A stretch of 6,067 nt of DNA. Source: Clostridia bacterium. GTDB taxonomy: Bacteria > Bacillota > Clostridia > Christensenellales > Aristaeellaceae. A program made the position numbers and the translations under genes. The stretch covers positions 1 through 6,067 of the forward strand of contig JAFWBZ010000398.1 of NCBI GenBank assembly GCA_017537105.1, in the 5' to 3' direction. Positions 5,794 through 6,067 of this stretch are shown piece by piece (the stretch's first letter is position 1; each line of letters opens with the position of its first letter). A model generated the notes under the pieces. It had not been told where the DNA came from and did no database searches. It saw only the letters and a program-made list of their open reading frames with translations.

Positions 5794-5832
5794 CCCAAAA
5801 ACGGCCCACAGCACAAACGCCATCGGTTGCTC

Positions 5833-5840
5833 AAGCGCTT
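5833..5840. promoter_or_regulatory. AAGCGCTT palindrome, LacI-family-like operator core
   Basis: AAGCGCTT is a perfect 8-base palindrome with the central CG typical of LacI-family and CcpA (cre) operator cores. It sits about 80 bases upstream of the expected start of transcription. The flanks (CTC before, ATA after) do not match the full cre consensus, so this is a weak call. Confidence 0.22.
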
Positions 5841-5911
5841 ATAGGCTACGGCGATGCATGGTTGCGTGTGGGTTTATTCTATCGCAATGGGAGCTGTTCG
5901 GTCGTGGCGGC

Positions 5912-5996
5912 ACAGACGCCCTGCGCCGGCGACGCCTGCGACTGTCTGTAGCGGCGGCAATCTGCCGCCACATGGCGCCTGACCGGCGCCGCTACA
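5912..5996. repeat. Nested GC-rich inverted repeats upstream of the operon
   Basis: Several arms interlock. ACAGAC (5912-5917) pairs with GTCTGT (5944-5949). A perfect 10-base arm TGTAGCGGCG (5947-5956) pairs with CGCCGCTACA (5987-5996). Inside lie a 7-base hairpin GGCGGCA-ATC-TGCCGCC (5953-5969) and a 6-base hairpin GGCGCC-TGACC-GGCGCC (5974-5990). The outer 10-base stem and the inner hairpins share bases, so the full forms exclude each other. No T-run follows closely on either strand, so it is not a standard terminator. It may be a palindromic intergenic repeat or the end of a small mobile element. Confidence 0.65.
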
Positions 5997-6067
5997 CCGC
6001 TCGCTTTTCATTCATGGTGGTCTCACATCTGTGGAATGCCCATTTTGAAACACACTATAGCCTGTGA

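Larger units (their letters stand above)
5794..6067. other. Upstream region without a convincing gene
   Basis: I see no supported coding sequence here. A 106-codon plus-strand frame from TTG at 5747 to TGA at 6065-6067 has no ribosome binding site, starts inside the operon promoter, and has an arginine-rich shadow-like composition. The stretch holds an AAGCGCTT palindrome near 5833 and a dense set of GC-rich inverted repeats at 5912-5996. The final 70 bases show nothing I recognise. Confidence 0.55.

Noticed and set aside
5912..5996. CRISPR array
   Set aside because: The repeats are inverted and nested rather than regularly spaced direct repeats with unique spacers.
5953..6020. Rho-independent terminator
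   Set aside because: The hairpins are strong, but the nearest T-run (TTTT near 6005) begins about eight bases after the outer stem and is short. The minus strand has none.
5747..6067. Plus-strand 106-codon frame ending at the last base
   Set aside because: It starts with TTG inside the operon promoter, lacks a ribosome binding site, and has no recognisable domain.

Overview
The window looks like accessory DNA from a Gram-positive, anaerobe-like bacterium (Bacillota/Clostridia is my best guess). The reasons are the strong AAAGGAG-type ribosome binding sites, a clean sigma-A promoter, and two transposases of types that I recall as common in clostridial and gut genomes. The right two thirds is visibly GC-rich with compact gene spacing. 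The left third is less GC-rich and consists of insertion sequences.

Layout from left to right. (1) Positions 1-998 hold a DDE transposase gene on the minus strand, open across the left edge: 332 codons without a stop. (2) After a 60-base divergent gap comes a complete plus-strand IS5-type transposase (1059-1991). A possible inverted-repeat pair near 1021 and 2101 may mark the ends of that element. (3) Positions 1992-2135 are non-coding junction DNA with an imperfect 18-base direct repeat; its second copy abuts the stop codon of the next gene. (4) Positions 2136-5732 are a tight minus-strand operon. Transcribed right to left, it holds a LarA-type (nickel-pincer lactate racemase family) protein, a DUF1537 four-carbon acid sugar kinase (DtnK/DenK type), and a PdxA2-type 4-phospho-tetronate dehydrogenase. 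The gaps between genes are 14 and 16 bases. (5) Positions 5733-6067 are the control region: a near-consensus promoter (TTTACA, 17 bases, TATAAT), possible operators, and a GC-rich cluster of nested inverted repeats.

How the genes may work together. DUF1537 kinase plus PdxA2 is a known pair that phosphorylates D-threonate or D-erythronate at O4, then oxidises and decarboxylates it to dihydroxyacetone phosphate. The leading gene is a LarA homologue, a family that inverts the alpha-hydroxy carbon of 2-hydroxy acids. The inferred pathway is C2 epimerisation between D-erythronate and D-threonate, then phosphorylation, then oxidative decarboxylation into glycolysis, with gene order matching reaction order. 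The epimerase step is a hypothesis. No transporter, regulator or nickel-pincer maturation gene (larB, larC, larE) is in the window. The operon ends at the insertion-sequence block, so downstream partners may have been displaced.
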